From assembly GCA_024280335.1 (NCBI GenBank), contig JAJRQI010000020.1, positions 1-59,391 of the forward strand: a stretch of 59,391 nucleotides of DNA, read 5' to 3'. The notes under the pieces are model-generated. The model searched no databases, had not been told where the DNA came from, and was given only the letters and a program-made list of their open reading frames with translations. The position numbers and the translations under genes are program-made. The stretch comes from Deltaproteobacteria bacterium (lineage in GTDB: Bacteria > Desulfobacterota > Desulfuromonadia > Desulfuromonadales > Geopsychrobacteraceae). Below, piece after piece: positions 25,179-34,297 of this stretch; position 1 is the first letter of the stretch, and every line of letters starts with the position of its first letter.

Positions 25179-27251
25179 TCAATTTACTTCCGGAAAAACA
25201 TCCCCACCCGGTATCCGCAGGCAGAAACCGGCGCCTGCTTCCGGGACATGATGATAACTGATCTGGCCGCCCAGATCATCCGTCATACTCTTGACAATAC
25301 TCAGGCCGACTCCGGCATGCCCCGGCCCCTTGGTGCTGACAACCGGCTGGAACAATCTTTTCTGCATCAGCGCATCGATCCCCGGACCGTCATCCTGAAT
25401 GTCGATCTCAGCATAGCGCTTGCCGTCGGAGCAGTAACTGTCGCGCGTCAGCAGAGAAATCTGCCCGTCTTCACCGATCGCCTCGGCAGCGTTCTTGATC
25501 AGATTGACCAGAATCTGCTTCACCAGAACCGCGTTGGTCGAAACCTTCGGCAAATTCTTCTGCAAGCTCAGCTCAACACTGATTTTACGCGGCTCCAACT
25601 CACTCTGCGTCAGGGATTCCAGCGTTTCCTGGATTAGTTGATTCAAGCAAACCCCGGCGCCGGGGAAGTTCGGCAACTCCTGCTGATTGAGATAATAGGT
25701 GATAATATCATCTATCCGCCGCACCTCATTCTTTATCGATTCCGACAAATCAGAGGCATCTGAATCGGCTAACAGATGATTGAGCACTTCTGCATAGTTA
25801 CCGATAATCGTCAGCGGTGTGCTGACCTCATGACTGACCCGCCGCAGCAGACCCGGCCCCTCGCCGAAAATATCGGCGCCGTTCATACTGATCTGCGCGA
25901 AACACTCACTGGTCACCCGGGCAAACATCTTCAGGCGCAACGACTGCAGATGCGCTAATTCCTGTTCAGAATCAAAGCCTAACACGACCGCGCCGAGCAA
26001 TCGCCCGTCCGCGTGCAGCGGCTGGCAGTACAGTTCACGGCTGCTGCAGAGCCGAAGTAATACTTGATCGGTGATCGACAGCGGGCGCTGCGCCTGCAAG
26101 GAATCGAGCGCCTCCCTCTTGAGCAGCGCCCGGACAGCGAGTCCGGCAGAACCATCCAGCGGTACCGCCAACTCCCCGATCAGGCGAGACTGACCTTGCG
26201 CCGCGATACCGACCAACTGTTGGCCGCGCTGATCGAGCGCAAGAAAAAATACTTCCGGGACGGCACTGCTTTCCAGGTACAGTTTGCGGGCAGCGGTCAC
26301 CAGCTCTTCAGGAGTGTTGCTGCCGGCAAGTCGCGCCCGGACGCCCTCCTGATCAGCGAGGATGAACATCAGTTCGTTCAGCCGCAGCAGCTGTGCAGCA
26401 AAATCGACCCGCAACCCTTCCAAATCATCAAGCTGCGGCTGGTACTGCTGATAAAAATCACGTGCCCAGCTGAACAGGTACTCTATTTCACTGCTCTTAA
26501 AACCGAAGAACCTCTGCGCCAGCAGTGTGGTTTCTTCTGACAGTTGCTCCGGTTGCCGGCAAAACTGAAAAGCCAGACGGGTCATCTTCAGCAACGGATT
26601 GCTTCGCTCTATCTGCACCGTATCGATATGCAGAAAGCGTACAGCATCAATCAGAAAAGAGTCGAACTGCCAACTGGCAACCATCTCTTCGAGCAGGCGC
26701 AAATTATCGGTACCGAACAATTCATCCTCGCGCCGCCGCAAGCCGGCACTGCTCAAAGGGTCGGTCACCTGTTCAACATAGCTTCGACGGTGACGTGCGA
26801 ACAGCAGATGACTCCCGAGCTGGAGCAAGGTCCCGGCTAACTGCGCTTCCTCAACGTGCGGATAACTGATCGAAGGAGCAATACAATGAGCCGCCTGTCC
26901 GGCGATCCGCGACAGATACCAGAGTCGATTAAGAAAGCGCAACTCCTCGGCAGAGAAATCCTGGCCGATCAGCTGCTTGGCCGCCTGCAGGGCCATGCTG
27001 CCCAGAACCGGCAAACCGACAGTCTGGACAGACGAGCTGATCGGCTCGACAGAGCTGAGCGATTCGGGGCAGGTTTTCCGCGCCAAATGGATTAGCCGCG
27101 CAGACAGCACCGCATCCTGCAGGATAATATCCGTCAGAACCTGCGGTTCACTCCCCTCCAGGCAAGCCTCCAGAAGCTGCACCAGCACCTGTGGCGCACA
27201 AAACAGGGCGGCAATCTCCTGCTCATTGAAATGCATACCGGTTAACGTCAT
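25179..27251 (-). CDS. HDOD-GAF histidine kinase
   Basis: Residues about 15-215 form an HDOD domain (VLTDIILQDAVLSARLIHLA, later QLAGTLLQLGSHLLFARH), about 300-445 a GAF-like sensor, and about 460-690 a histidine kinase. The H box is RRVSHEVSTPL (His near 473), the N box LVNLIKNAAEAI and the G boxes DDGPGIDALM and HAGVGLSIV. No membrane segment is seen, so it is a soluble kinase. HDOD joined to a kinase core is a less common combination. The protein likely signals to the REC-PAS-GGDEF-EAL protein encoded 12 bases downstream. Confidence 0.85.
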   Translation of the reverse strand: MTLTGMHFNEQEIAALFCAPQVLVQLLEACLEGSEPQVLTDIILQDAVLSARLIHLARKTCPESLSSVEPISSSVQTVGLPVLGSMALQAAKQLIGQDFSAEELRFLNRLWYLSRIAGQAAHCIAPSISYPHVEEAQLAGTLLQLGSHLLFARHRRSYVEQVTDPLSSAGLRRREDELFGTDNLRLLEEMVASWQFDSFLIDAVRFLHIDTVQIERSNPLLKMTRLAFQFCRQPEQLSEETTLLAQRFFGFKSSEIEYLFSWARDFYQQYQPQLDDLEGLRVDFAAQLLRLNELMFILADQEGVRARLAGSNTPEELVTAARKLYLESSAVPEVFFLALDQRGQQLVGIAAQGQSRLIGELAVPLDGSAGLAVRALLKREALDSLQAQRPLSITDQVLLRLCSSRELYCQPLHADGRLLGAVVLGFDSEQELAHLQSLRLKMFARVTSECFAQISMNGADIFGEGPGLLRRVSHEVSTPLTIIGNYAEVLNHLLADSDASDLSESIKNEVRRIDDIITYYLNQQELPNFPGAGVCLNQLIQETLESLTQSELEPRKISVELSLQKNLPKVSTNAVLVKQILVNLIKNAAEAIGEDGQISLLTRDSYCSDGKRYAEIDIQDDGPGIDALMQKRLFQPVVSTKGPGHAGVGLSIVKSMTDDLGGQISYHHVPEAGAGFCLRIPGGDVFPEVN

Positions 27252-27762
27252 ACTCGCTGAATTCTATTCTTTCCCGGCAAGGCAGACTTTGTACTACGAT
27301 AGCCTCAAACCCTGCCATCCCTCAGACAATTAATATAAAAATCCCCGATTCATTATCGCCTGAAAGCCCGATGCAAGCAAGTCGTAAATAGATAATTCTA
27401 CTTAATATTCGGATACTTAGACCCACCCATCAACAGGTTGCTCCGCTAATTAAGAACCGACAATCATGAGAGTTCACCGACACAACCAATCTCTCATCTC
27501 TGTCCTGCAACCCATTGAAAACAAATAACTACATCCTCAGTAAATAATTACAGTGAAAATGTAAAAACTGGGAAATCGACCCAAACTTCCTGTTCAGGCA
27601 GGGAAAATTAAAACAAATCGGCCAAATCGCCACACCGAGTCGTCAATACGCTGAGGCCGTCACGATAAAAGCGGGGCCCGATGAGTTGAAACTTTGACAG
27701 CAACAACACAGAATCCATATACTCTGCTGAGTAAAAAACTACTTAGAAATCAGGGGACAACT
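27252..27762. other. Long AT-rich divergent regulatory gap
   Basis: This 511-base gap separates the divergent HDOD kinase and GAF-sigma-54-activator genes. It is richer in A/T than the genes around it and contains no convincing reading frame, tRNA or known riboswitch. I looked for a c-di-GMP (GEMM) aptamer and for a -24/-12 promoter and found neither. It presumably holds the promoters for both genes. Confidence 0.6.
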
Positions 27763-30585
27763 ATGAGCGTTGACGCCAACCAACAACTTGAGTCGATCAC
27801 CGAGCAGTTCGAACAGTTAGGCAAGGAGGACCTCGAAGAAGTCCTGCATGCCCTGATCGAAGGGGCCCAGATGCTAGTCGAAGGGGGTCGCTGCCGGATC
27901 TATCTGGAGGATCTGACGCTGGGTGCGCTGGCCTGTGTTGCTGCAACCGGCGGCGAAGTCGGCAAGATACGAGAAAAATCTTTTCCGATCAATGATAGCA
28001 GCTACCTAGTATCGCAAACGTATCAGCTGCAGGAGGAGCTGGCGATCGACGATCTGGCCGACCATCCTGCGGATATGCCGGCAACCTCGGCACCCCAGCG
28101 CACCGGGGCCTGCTATCTGTTGCCGATCAGCCATCTGGACCGCCCGATCGGGGTTCTCTGCCTGGATTGCGGCCGCCCCAACCGGTTTCCGACCGAAGCG
28201 ACCCTGCGACAGATCCGCATCATCCTCAATGCGGCAACACCAAGCCTCAACCGGGCACGCAAATACCACCAACGCTTACTGCTGGCCCGCCGAGTCGACC
28301 AGGCCAAAAAACATGATGCGGCGCTGTTTATGGTGCAGTCGGCAGCCCATCTGATCGACCAGGTTGCGTTGGCGTCGATGCTGATCCCGGTCCCCTCAGA
28401 GGTAGAGGGCGAACGCACGCTGCAGATTCTCGCCTCCTATTCGAAGGAACCGGAAGCCGGCAAGCTGTACGAACAGGAACGGCTGATCAACCTGGCTCCC
28501 GGAGAGTCCTTAATTTCTCGCTTCATCGACCGGGCCGGGGTCATCGTCGACGACCGACTGCTGTCGCCTCTCTATCTTCCGGAGCTGGCAACCGAAACCC
28601 TGCAGAAGCGCTTCTTGACCGAAGATCTGGGTCTGAAATCACTCTACATGGTGCCGCGCTTCGATAAGCGCACCCGACGGCTGATCTGCCTGGTCAACTA
28701 CTACACCAAAGAACACTACCAGTTCAGCTCTTTCGAGCGCGGCCTGCTGGAAGCTCACGCTGAAATGGCCCAGCGGGTCGTGCAGGAGATCGGCGATGAA
28801 CACCTGGAGGTACAGGTTCTTTCCGAAATCGGCGATCTCCTGCAGCAGTCGAGCGACGGCCTGCAACCCTTTCTGCATCGGGTCCTCTCCAAGGCAACCC
28901 AGCTGATCGGAGCAGATACCGGCAGTATCGCGCTGGTCCGTGAGCAGGAAGGGAAACGCTGGCTGCTGGTCGAGGAGGCGCAGGGAATGCTGGTCGGGGC
29001 GAAGAGTAAAGATTGGCTAAAAAAGAACATCCCGCCGATCCTCATCGGCGGCCGGGAACTGCCCGAGGCACAACGCAGTCTGACCGGTCTGGCGGCAGCA
29101 TCCGGCCGACCGGCGATTCTGGCCGACAGCCGCGATCTGAGCAGCCAGAGCAGATTCTACCTACAGGTCACGGAAACTATCCGCAGCGAGATCGCCGTGC
29201 CGGTAATCTATGATGACGAGGTGCTGGCAGTGATCTGTCTCGACAGTTTGCGACCGAACTACTTTACCGGCGAGCATCGGCGCATCTTGTTGATCATCGA
29301 ACGGATGATCGGTCACCATCTGGCGATCCTGCAGAAAATCGAGCAGTTGACCAGCGAGATCGACCGGCTGCGGCAGGACGTCGACTACAAGGATCCGACC
29401 ATCTCCTCCTACCGACTCGGGAACATCATCGGCAACTCGGCAAAAGCTCAAGAGATCATTGAGATGATTCAACGGATCACGCCGCCGCTCTGCCAGCGGA
29501 TCGCCATGTGGAAAAAACAGGGGGTCTCGGAGCAGGGTGAGCTGCTCGGTCTGCCGTCGATCCTGATCACCGGTGAAACCGGCGCGGGCAAGGAGTTCCT
29601 GTTCAACAATCTGTTTACCCAACTGAACCGCATCTACCGTGAGTTACTGCCGGGCCAGGGAACCCTGCCGCTGAAAAAAACCAATATTGCCGCCTACAGC
29701 GGCGAACTGACCTACTCGGAGTTGTTCGGCCACAAACGTGGCGCCTTCACCGGCGCTCATACCGACCGCCGGGGTATTCTGGAAGAAGCCCATGGCGGAG
29801 TGGTCTTCCTCGACGAAATCGGCGATGCCGACCCGAAAACCCAGGTCCAGCTGCTGCGCTTTCTCGACAGCGGTGAATTTGTTCGTCTGGGAGAAAATAT
29901 CACTCGTCACGCGCAGGTCTTGCTGGTCGCTGGCACTAACCGTGATCTGCGACAATTGATTGCCGAGGGGAAGTTCCGCGAAGATCTCTACCATCGGCTC
30001 TCTGAATTGATCATCGAAGTCCCCTCCCTGAATCAACGCCGCGAGGATATTCCCGACCTGGCGGTACACTTTCTCGGCCGCCTGTTTCAAGTCTACCGAC
30101 AACCGGAGCAGTCGACTGAAGATGCCCCGTCGCTCAGCCGGAAAGCGAAAGAGCTGCTCTCTCAGCACCACTATACCGGGAATATGCGCGAGCTGCGCAG
30201 TATTTTGCTGCGGGCCATGCTGTTCCGCAACGGCAAGGTCATCCAGCCGCAAGAGATCGAAAAAGCCCTGCAACCCCACTCTGGGCCGATCAGCAGCAAC
30301 CGCAAAGAGGTTCTGAGCAAGCAACTCGCGGAAGAAATCCTGCAACAGATCAATACCAAGGGGAGCGATTTTTGGCGGGCGATTTACCGACCCTACTCGC
30401 AGAAGGAAATTACCCGCGAGGTGGTTTTGGCCGTGATCGAAACGGCCCGCCGGCAAGGGGCCTCCAGCATGCCGAAACTGGCCCGCACCCTGAATGCCTG
30501 CGATCCGGCAGACATTTCGACCGAAGGTCGAAAGAGCTTCTACCGCTTCAAAAATTTTCTCTACAAGACAATCCGGATCAGTTAG
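27763..30585 (+). CDS. Triple-GAF AAA+ sigma-54 activator without Fis domain
   Basis: The 940-residue protein carries about three GAF-like sensory domains (about 20-170, 180-350 and 360-520), then a sigma-54 AAA+ domain (about 550-790) with GETGAGKE, an intact GAFTGA loop, VVFLDEIGDAD and REDLYHRLSELIIEVPSL. An insertion around LNRIYRELLPGQ lengthens the region after Walker A. The C-terminal 130 residues lack a recognisable Fis helix-turn-helix and end in SFYRFKNFLYKTIRIS, so DNA binding is uncertain. ATG 27763 with AGGGGAC upstream is preferred over a TTG 69 bases earlier. The stop codon TAG lies in the terminal repeat of a fold-back element. Confidence 0.82.
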   Translation: MSVDANQQLESITEQFEQLGKEDLEEVLHALIEGAQMLVEGGRCRIYLEDLTLGALACVAATGGEVGKIREKSFPINDSSYLVSQTYQLQEELAIDDLADHPADMPATSAPQRTGACYLLPISHLDRPIGVLCLDCGRPNRFPTEATLRQIRIILNAATPSLNRARKYHQRLLLARRVDQAKKHDAALFMVQSAAHLIDQVALASMLIPVPSEVEGERTLQILASYSKEPEAGKLYEQERLINLAPGESLISRFIDRAGVIVDDRLLSPLYLPELATETLQKRFLTEDLGLKSLYMVPRFDKRTRRLICLVNYYTKEHYQFSSFERGLLEAHAEMAQRVVQEIGDEHLEVQVLSEIGDLLQQSSDGLQPFLHRVLSKATQLIGADTGSIALVREQEGKRWLLVEEAQGMLVGAKSKDWLKKNIPPILIGGRELPEAQRSLTGLAAASGRPAILADSRDLSSQSRFYLQVTETIRSEIAVPVIYDDEVLAVICLDSLRPNYFTGEHRRILLIIERMIGHHLAILQKIEQLTSEIDRLRQDVDYKDPTISSYRLGNIIGNSAKAQEIIEMIQRITPPLCQRIAMWKKQGVSEQGELLGLPSILITGETGAGKEFLFNNLFTQLNRIYRELLPGQGTLPLKKTNIAAYSGELTYSELFGHKRGAFTGAHTDRRGILEEAHGGVVFLDEIGDADPKTQVQLLRFLDSGEFVRLGENITRHAQVLLVAGTNRDLRQLIAEGKFREDLYHRLSELIIEVPSLNQRREDIPDLAVHFLGRLFQVYRQPEQSTEDAPSLSRKAKELLSQHHYTGNMRELRSILLRAMLFRNGKVIQPQEIEKALQPHSGPISSNRKEVLSKQLAEEILQQINTKGSDFWRAIYRPYSQKEITREVVLAVIETARRQGASSMPKLARTLNACDPADISTEGRKSFYRFKNFLYKTIRIS

Positions 30586-30745
30586 TGTCCCGTGCGGCCG
30601 ATCCTATCCTTTAATTCTGGTCCTTTTGTCCGCTGTCTGCGTTGTGCCTCTTTGGCTTAACGCAGGCTAGGCCTGCATCGGCACGCCTTGACAGCAACCA
30701 AAATGACTCAGAATTATGCGGCATGACTAACCGCACGGGACACTA
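30583..30745. mobile_element. MITE-like fold-back element, 163 bp
   Basis: Perfect 15-base terminal repeats (TAGTGTCCCGTGCGG at 30583-30597; CCGCACGGGACACTA at 30731-30745) enclose an imperfect long hairpin: TAATTCTGGTCCTTTTG...GCTGTC on the left pairs with GACAGC...CAGAATTA on the right, and a central GCAGGC-TAG-GCCTGC forms the tip. There is no reading frame. The left end supplies the stop codon of the sigma-54 activator gene, so insertion may have set the present C-terminus. Confidence 0.7.
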
Positions 30746-30746
30746 G

Positions 30747-30790
30747 AAAAAAAGCGGGGGGAAGAGCAACCGCTCTTCCCCCCGCTTTTT
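30747..30790. terminator. Strong bidirectional terminator
   Basis: A perfect 15-bp stem (AGCGGGGGGAAGAGC with its complement) around AACC is flanked by A7 on the left and T5 on the right. It serves the plus-strand activator gene and the convergent selenoprotein gene, whose stop codon TAA at 30791-30789 touches it. Confidence 0.92.
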
Positions 30791-31622
30791 AAACCGCCAG
30801 TTCCGCCGCTGTCGGCGGCTGATAGTCGGTATATTTTTCCCGCCGCCAGCGGAACGGCAGATCCACAATGGTTCCGGCCTGTTCAATCTGATAGAGAGCG
30901 CGAAACGCCTCAAACAGAATCGCTCGATGCTGCGAACGCTTATTCGGCTCGCCGAGTGGATGGCCGAACGGCCAGTGCAGAAACAGCGTCCGCGGTGGCC
31001 GCACTTTCTCTGAATATTCCCGCGCGATGGAAATGCCGATGGTAGCAATCCCGACCCGCTCAATCTCTCTTTGTATCAATCCCACGGATTGATTGCAGAT
31101 CCCTCAAGCAGGGGTCAGCAGAACCAGATCGACCTGATCCCGCTTAAGCCGTCTGGCGACCGCCTGGGCTTTCTCTTCAATCAAAGTCAGGATATGTCGA
31201 CCATCGATATGCCCCATGAAAGCGTAATGGGTGTTCGCCAGTTCGCCGAGAATCCCCTCGGCGACGAATTCCCGCAGCGGATCAAGAGGAACAATAATAT
31301 TCGGATCCCGCTCGGCGTCACTGTGGTCATAATAGTCGTGACTGATCTTAAAATCGTCAAACAGATTACTGCTGTCCAGCACCCGGAAGCTGGGGTCACC
31401 ATCCTTGTCGTCCATATCGAACGCCGGCTGATCGGCATGATGGATCCCCGAGGTCGTAACGATCGCCAGCTTGGCTTCATGCAGTGGCTTCTGCGGCTGC
31501 GACCAGGGAATTTCCCCTTCCGTCTCCCAAGGTTTGTAGGCAGCGATAAACCGTTGTCCCAGCGCCGGATAACGGGTCGCCAGCCGGGCAAAAAAACGGG
31601 TTTTAAGGCGCGAAAATAACAT
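30789..31622 (-). CDS. GrdB-like selenoprotein (UGA-encoded Sec173)
   Basis: Two adjacent minus-strand frames form one gene if UGA at 31106-31104 is read as selenocysteine, giving 277 residues. The sequence around it, VLLTPA-U-GICNQSVGL, has a Sec-x-x-Cys redox motif (Sec173, Cys176) and matches the glycine/sarcosine/betaine reductase selenoprotein B family position as I know it. A hairpin fitting bacterial SECIS rules follows the UGA. The sequence after the UGA stays in frame for 104 residues and continues family-like (REIERVGIATIGIS). The start ATG has GGAGAG upstream, 18 bases after the rhodanese gene. The N-terminal part contains TTSGIHHADQPAFD. True glycine reductase partners (GrdA, GrdC) are absent, so the substrate is unknown. 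Confidence 0.85.
31075..31093 (-). promoter_or_regulatory. SECIS-like hairpin after the in-frame UGA
   Basis: In the mRNA, ATCAATCC and GGATTGAT form a perfect 8-bp stem around a GUG loop, starting 10 bases after the UGA. The loop begins with G, 18 bases after the UGA. This fits the known bacterial SECIS form: short stem, small apical loop, G among its first two bases, and 16-37 bases from the UGA. Confidence 0.75.
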
Positions 31623-31640
31623 TCACTTCTCTCCTGAGAA

Positions 31641-32573
31641 TCAATTTGATTTTACCAGCCCTTGAGCACTTTCAAGTTTTCCAGCAGCATTCACAATCGG
31701 CAACGCCGGGTTGTTGGCCCATTCAATCCAGGAACCGTCGTAATTTTTGACCTTGCTGTAACCCAGGCCGAGCAGCACCAGAGTCGCGTAGGAAGAACGG
31801 ATCCCGGTCTGGCAATGGGCGATGATCTCCTTGTCCGAGGTAATCCCATGTTCCTGCAGCAACTGAACGATCTCTGCCTCACTCTTCAGCACCTTGATGC
31901 CGTTCACCTCTTTTTGCAGCTGGGTCCAGTTCAACGGCACGGCACCGGGAATATGACCGCCCCGATCCGCACGGACTTCACTGCCGGCAAACTCTTGCGG
32001 GCGGCGGGTATCCCAGATCAATACGTCGGGATTTTTCAGACAGCTGACCAGATGATCGGCCTCGGCACGCGTATCCTGAATTTGCGCCGTGATCGGCAAC
32101 GGGTAGTCAGACGGCTGAGCAGCCGACGTCGGAAACAAACTGGTCGCGCGCTCCTCAGCCGCCCATTTTTCATAACCGCCATCAAGCACGTAAGTCCGCT
32201 GATGGCCGAAATAACGTAAGGTCCAGACAAAGCGCGCGGCATAGGGATTATCGTCTTCGGCATAAGCTACCACCGGGGTCTCTGCAGTCACACCAAGGCG
32301 GCTGAGAAGAGCAGCTAAAGCCTCGGCCTGCGGGACCAGACTTTTGACATTGTTACGGGTCTCCAGAAACTCGGCCCGATCGACATGATACGCACCGTCG
32401 ATATGCCCCAGGACAAAGAACGGCAGGCGCCGCACATCGACGACTACCACTTGAGCACGCTGCTTGGCCAGCCAGTCGCTGCTGACAAAGTAATCTTCAA
32501 GCGCCGCATCAGCAGGCACACTCGAAAGCGAGAGTAAGGTCACCGCTAGAAAGCCAAACAAAGAACGTAACAT
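31641..32573 (-). CDS. Periplasmic two-domain rhodanese (thiosulfate sulfurtransferase)
   Basis: A signal peptide (about 1-23, VPADAA) precedes two rhodanese domains (about 26-145 and 165-295). The catalytic cysteine is Cys254 in AHCQTGIRSS of the second domain. The first domain has AEDDNPYAAR at the matching place and no Cys, so it is inactive, as is normal for tandem rhodaneses. It transfers sulfane sulfur from thiosulfate or a similar donor in the periplasm. GGAGG lies before the ATG. The selenoprotein gene begins 18 bases after its stop, so the two are cotranscribed, which may connect the selenoprotein with sulfur or selenium redox chemistry (inference). Confidence 0.88.
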   Translation of the reverse strand: MLRSLFGFLAVTLLSLSSVPADAALEDYFVSSDWLAKQRAQVVVVDVRRLPFFVLGHIDGAYHVDRAEFLETRNNVKSLVPQAEALAALLSRLGVTAETPVVAYAEDDNPYAARFVWTLRYFGHQRTYVLDGGYEKWAAEERATSLFPTSAAQPSDYPLPITAQIQDTRAEADHLVSCLKNPDVLIWDTRRPQEFAGSEVRADRGGHIPGAVPLNWTQLQKEVNGIKVLKSEAEIVQLLQEHGITSDKEIIAHCQTGIRSSYATLVLLGLGYSKVKNYDGSWIEWANNPALPIVNAAGKLESAQGLVKSN

Positions 32574-32817
32574 TCAATCCTCCGATCCTGGTTAGTTTAA
32601 TAGGGTTATATTATCATAATTCTACACTGTCAAGCTATTATCCACATAGCGACATACCACACCTATTCGGGGTATTTTATGATTTCCCAAAGAAAGGGCG
32701 GAGACATTCAATCGGCAGGCTCGGGGTGACCACGCCAAAACAGCTATTACAGCGAAAAATAGTTCCCTTGAAATTTATCCGGGGAGGGTTTTATTGGAGA
32801 GTAAAGCAGACGTGGAC

Positions 32818-34101
32818 TCAACCGAAGCGGTTCAACAGCAGTTCGACAGCCGACCGGTCCGTAGCATTCCAGGGACCGACGACGATCAACTTCATCGTCA
32901 TTGCAGAGAAGATCTCAACGGCTGCCTGCTGAATCTGCTCAACGGTCAACTGCTGTAGTTCGACGCAATCCTGTTCGAAGCTGCGCAGATAGTCGACCTG
33001 AGTTCCCCAGCCGTAACGAACCGCCATCGATTCGGTCTGGTCGCGGGAAAATTCGAGGTCGAACAGATAGCTGCGCACAACCGCCGCCAGTTCCTGCGGC
33101 GGAACCGGCTGCTGCCGCAGTTCATCCAACACCTTGAGCAGTTCAACAACCGCCTGCTGCAGATTTTCCGGGGCCACCGACAGATCGATCGCCAGGTAAC
33201 CGGCATCATCCAGCATTGAGCAGTTCGCTTCAACAGCATAGGTCAAGCCGAGCTCCTCGCGCAACCGCAGCGACAAACGGGCGCCGCCCCCCCAGGAGAG
33301 CAGTCTGCGCAGCAGGCGCAACGGCAAGGTACGAGCATCCCTGCGGCCGGGCAGACGAAATGCCAACTGCAGGCTGATTTGCGAATCGGAATCGAATACC
33401 CAACAGCTCTCCACCGGCTGCTGCTGCAGGGGTGGCGCGGGCAGAACAGCGGGAGGGGCCGCAGCCTGCCAATCGGCAAACTCTTTTTCCACCAGTTGCA
33501 GCAGTTGCTGCCGGGCGACCCGTCCACAGGCGGAGATAACCAGATTCTCCGGTACGTACCAACGTCGATAATACTCTTCCAGCGCCGCTTGATCGATTCT
33601 CTTGAGACTTTCCGTCGTACCGATCAAGGATCGACCCAGCGGATGCTGCGGCCAGAGCAGGCCGACCATCAGGTTGTCGGGGTTGATCTGCACCCCCTGC
33701 TCATTGTAATCCTCGCGCGCTTCTTCAAGGATAATCCGCCGTTCGGTATCTATCTCCCTGAACAAGGGTCGCCGCAACATCGAGGCGAACAGCGCCATCC
33801 CTTCGGCCAGGTAATCGGGATGCAGACGGGAATGAAAACAGGTGGTTTCTACATCGGTTGAGGCGTTGACCGCACCACCGACCGCTTCAAAAGCTCGTTC
33901 CAGCTCGGTGCTGGTGGCATACTCTGCCGTGCCGCGGAAGATCATGTGCTCAAGAAAGTGGGAAATCCCCGAGAACTCCGGCGGCTCGTTGCGACCACCG
34001 ACTGCCAGGTAGCAGACCAGTTCAGCGGTGTGCAGATGCGGCATCGGCACAGTGACCAGCCGGACACCGTTGTCGAAGGTATCGATTGTGTAATCGGACA
34101 T
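32818..34101 (-). CDS. M16-family zinc peptidase
   Basis: This 427-residue protein has the inverted zinc motif HXXEH at His48-Phe-Leu-Glu51-His52 (ISHFLEHMIFRGT) and a probable third ligand at Glu127 in RIILEEARED. The length is that of bacterial one-chain M16B proteases related to mitochondrial processing peptidase. No signal peptide is seen, so it is probably cytoplasmic. The C-terminal M16 domain (about 170-420) lacks the zinc site, as expected. Substrate unknown. The 244-base gap between this gene and the rhodanese gene holds no recognised feature. Confidence 0.88.
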   Translation of the reverse strand: MSDYTIDTFDNGVRLVTVPMPHLHTAELVCYLAVGGRNEPPEFSGISHFLEHMIFRGTAEYATSTELERAFEAVGGAVNASTDVETTCFHSRLHPDYLAEGMALFASMLRRPLFREIDTERRIILEEAREDYNEQGVQINPDNLMVGLLWPQHPLGRSLIGTTESLKRIDQAALEEYYRRWYVPENLVISACGRVARQQLLQLVEKEFADWQAAAPPAVLPAPPLQQQPVESCWVFDSDSQISLQLAFRLPGRRDARTLPLRLLRRLLSWGGGARLSLRLREELGLTYAVEANCSMLDDAGYLAIDLSVAPENLQQAVVELLKVLDELRQQPVPPQELAAVVRSYLFDLEFSRDQTESMAVRYGWGTQVDYLRSFEQDCVELQQLTVEQIQQAAVEIFSAMTMKLIVVGPWNATDRSAVELLLNRFG

Positions 34102-34212
34102 CTTTACTCGGGAACCTGTTTCTGATGTGAATGTTCAGCGCACCGCCAACGCAGCGGCTCAGGCAGGCAAGGTAAAACAGCTGGAGAGGAAAAGCCAGCA
34201 GAAACCATTGCC

Positions 34213-34274
34213 GGGGCGCTGACAGCGCAGGCCGTTGTCACAACGACAAAGGGCCACCGTCATCGGCAGCCCTT
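34213..34274 (-). terminator. Hairpin cluster downstream of hemB
   Basis: Three small stems occur after the hemB stop in the minus-strand transcript: AAGGGC with GCCCTTT (34274-34248), CGTTGT with ACAACG, and GCGCT with AGCGC. No long T-run follows. They may end the haem operon transcript, with low certainty. Confidence 0.3.
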
Positions 34275-34297
34275 GCTTCCTTCAATATTTCAGCCCG

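Noticed and set aside
27252-27762. c-di-GMP (GEMM) riboswitch in the signalling gap
   Set aside because: The conserved GEMM core was not found on either strand.
30743-31063. 106-residue minus-strand frame
   Set aside because: It overlaps the selenoprotein C-terminus in another frame and the terminator; the in-frame reading through UGA is better supported.
31104-31106. UGA as a true stop or a sequencing/pseudogene break
   Set aside because: The frame does not shift, family-like sequence continues on both sides, and a SECIS-like hairpin follows at the right distance.
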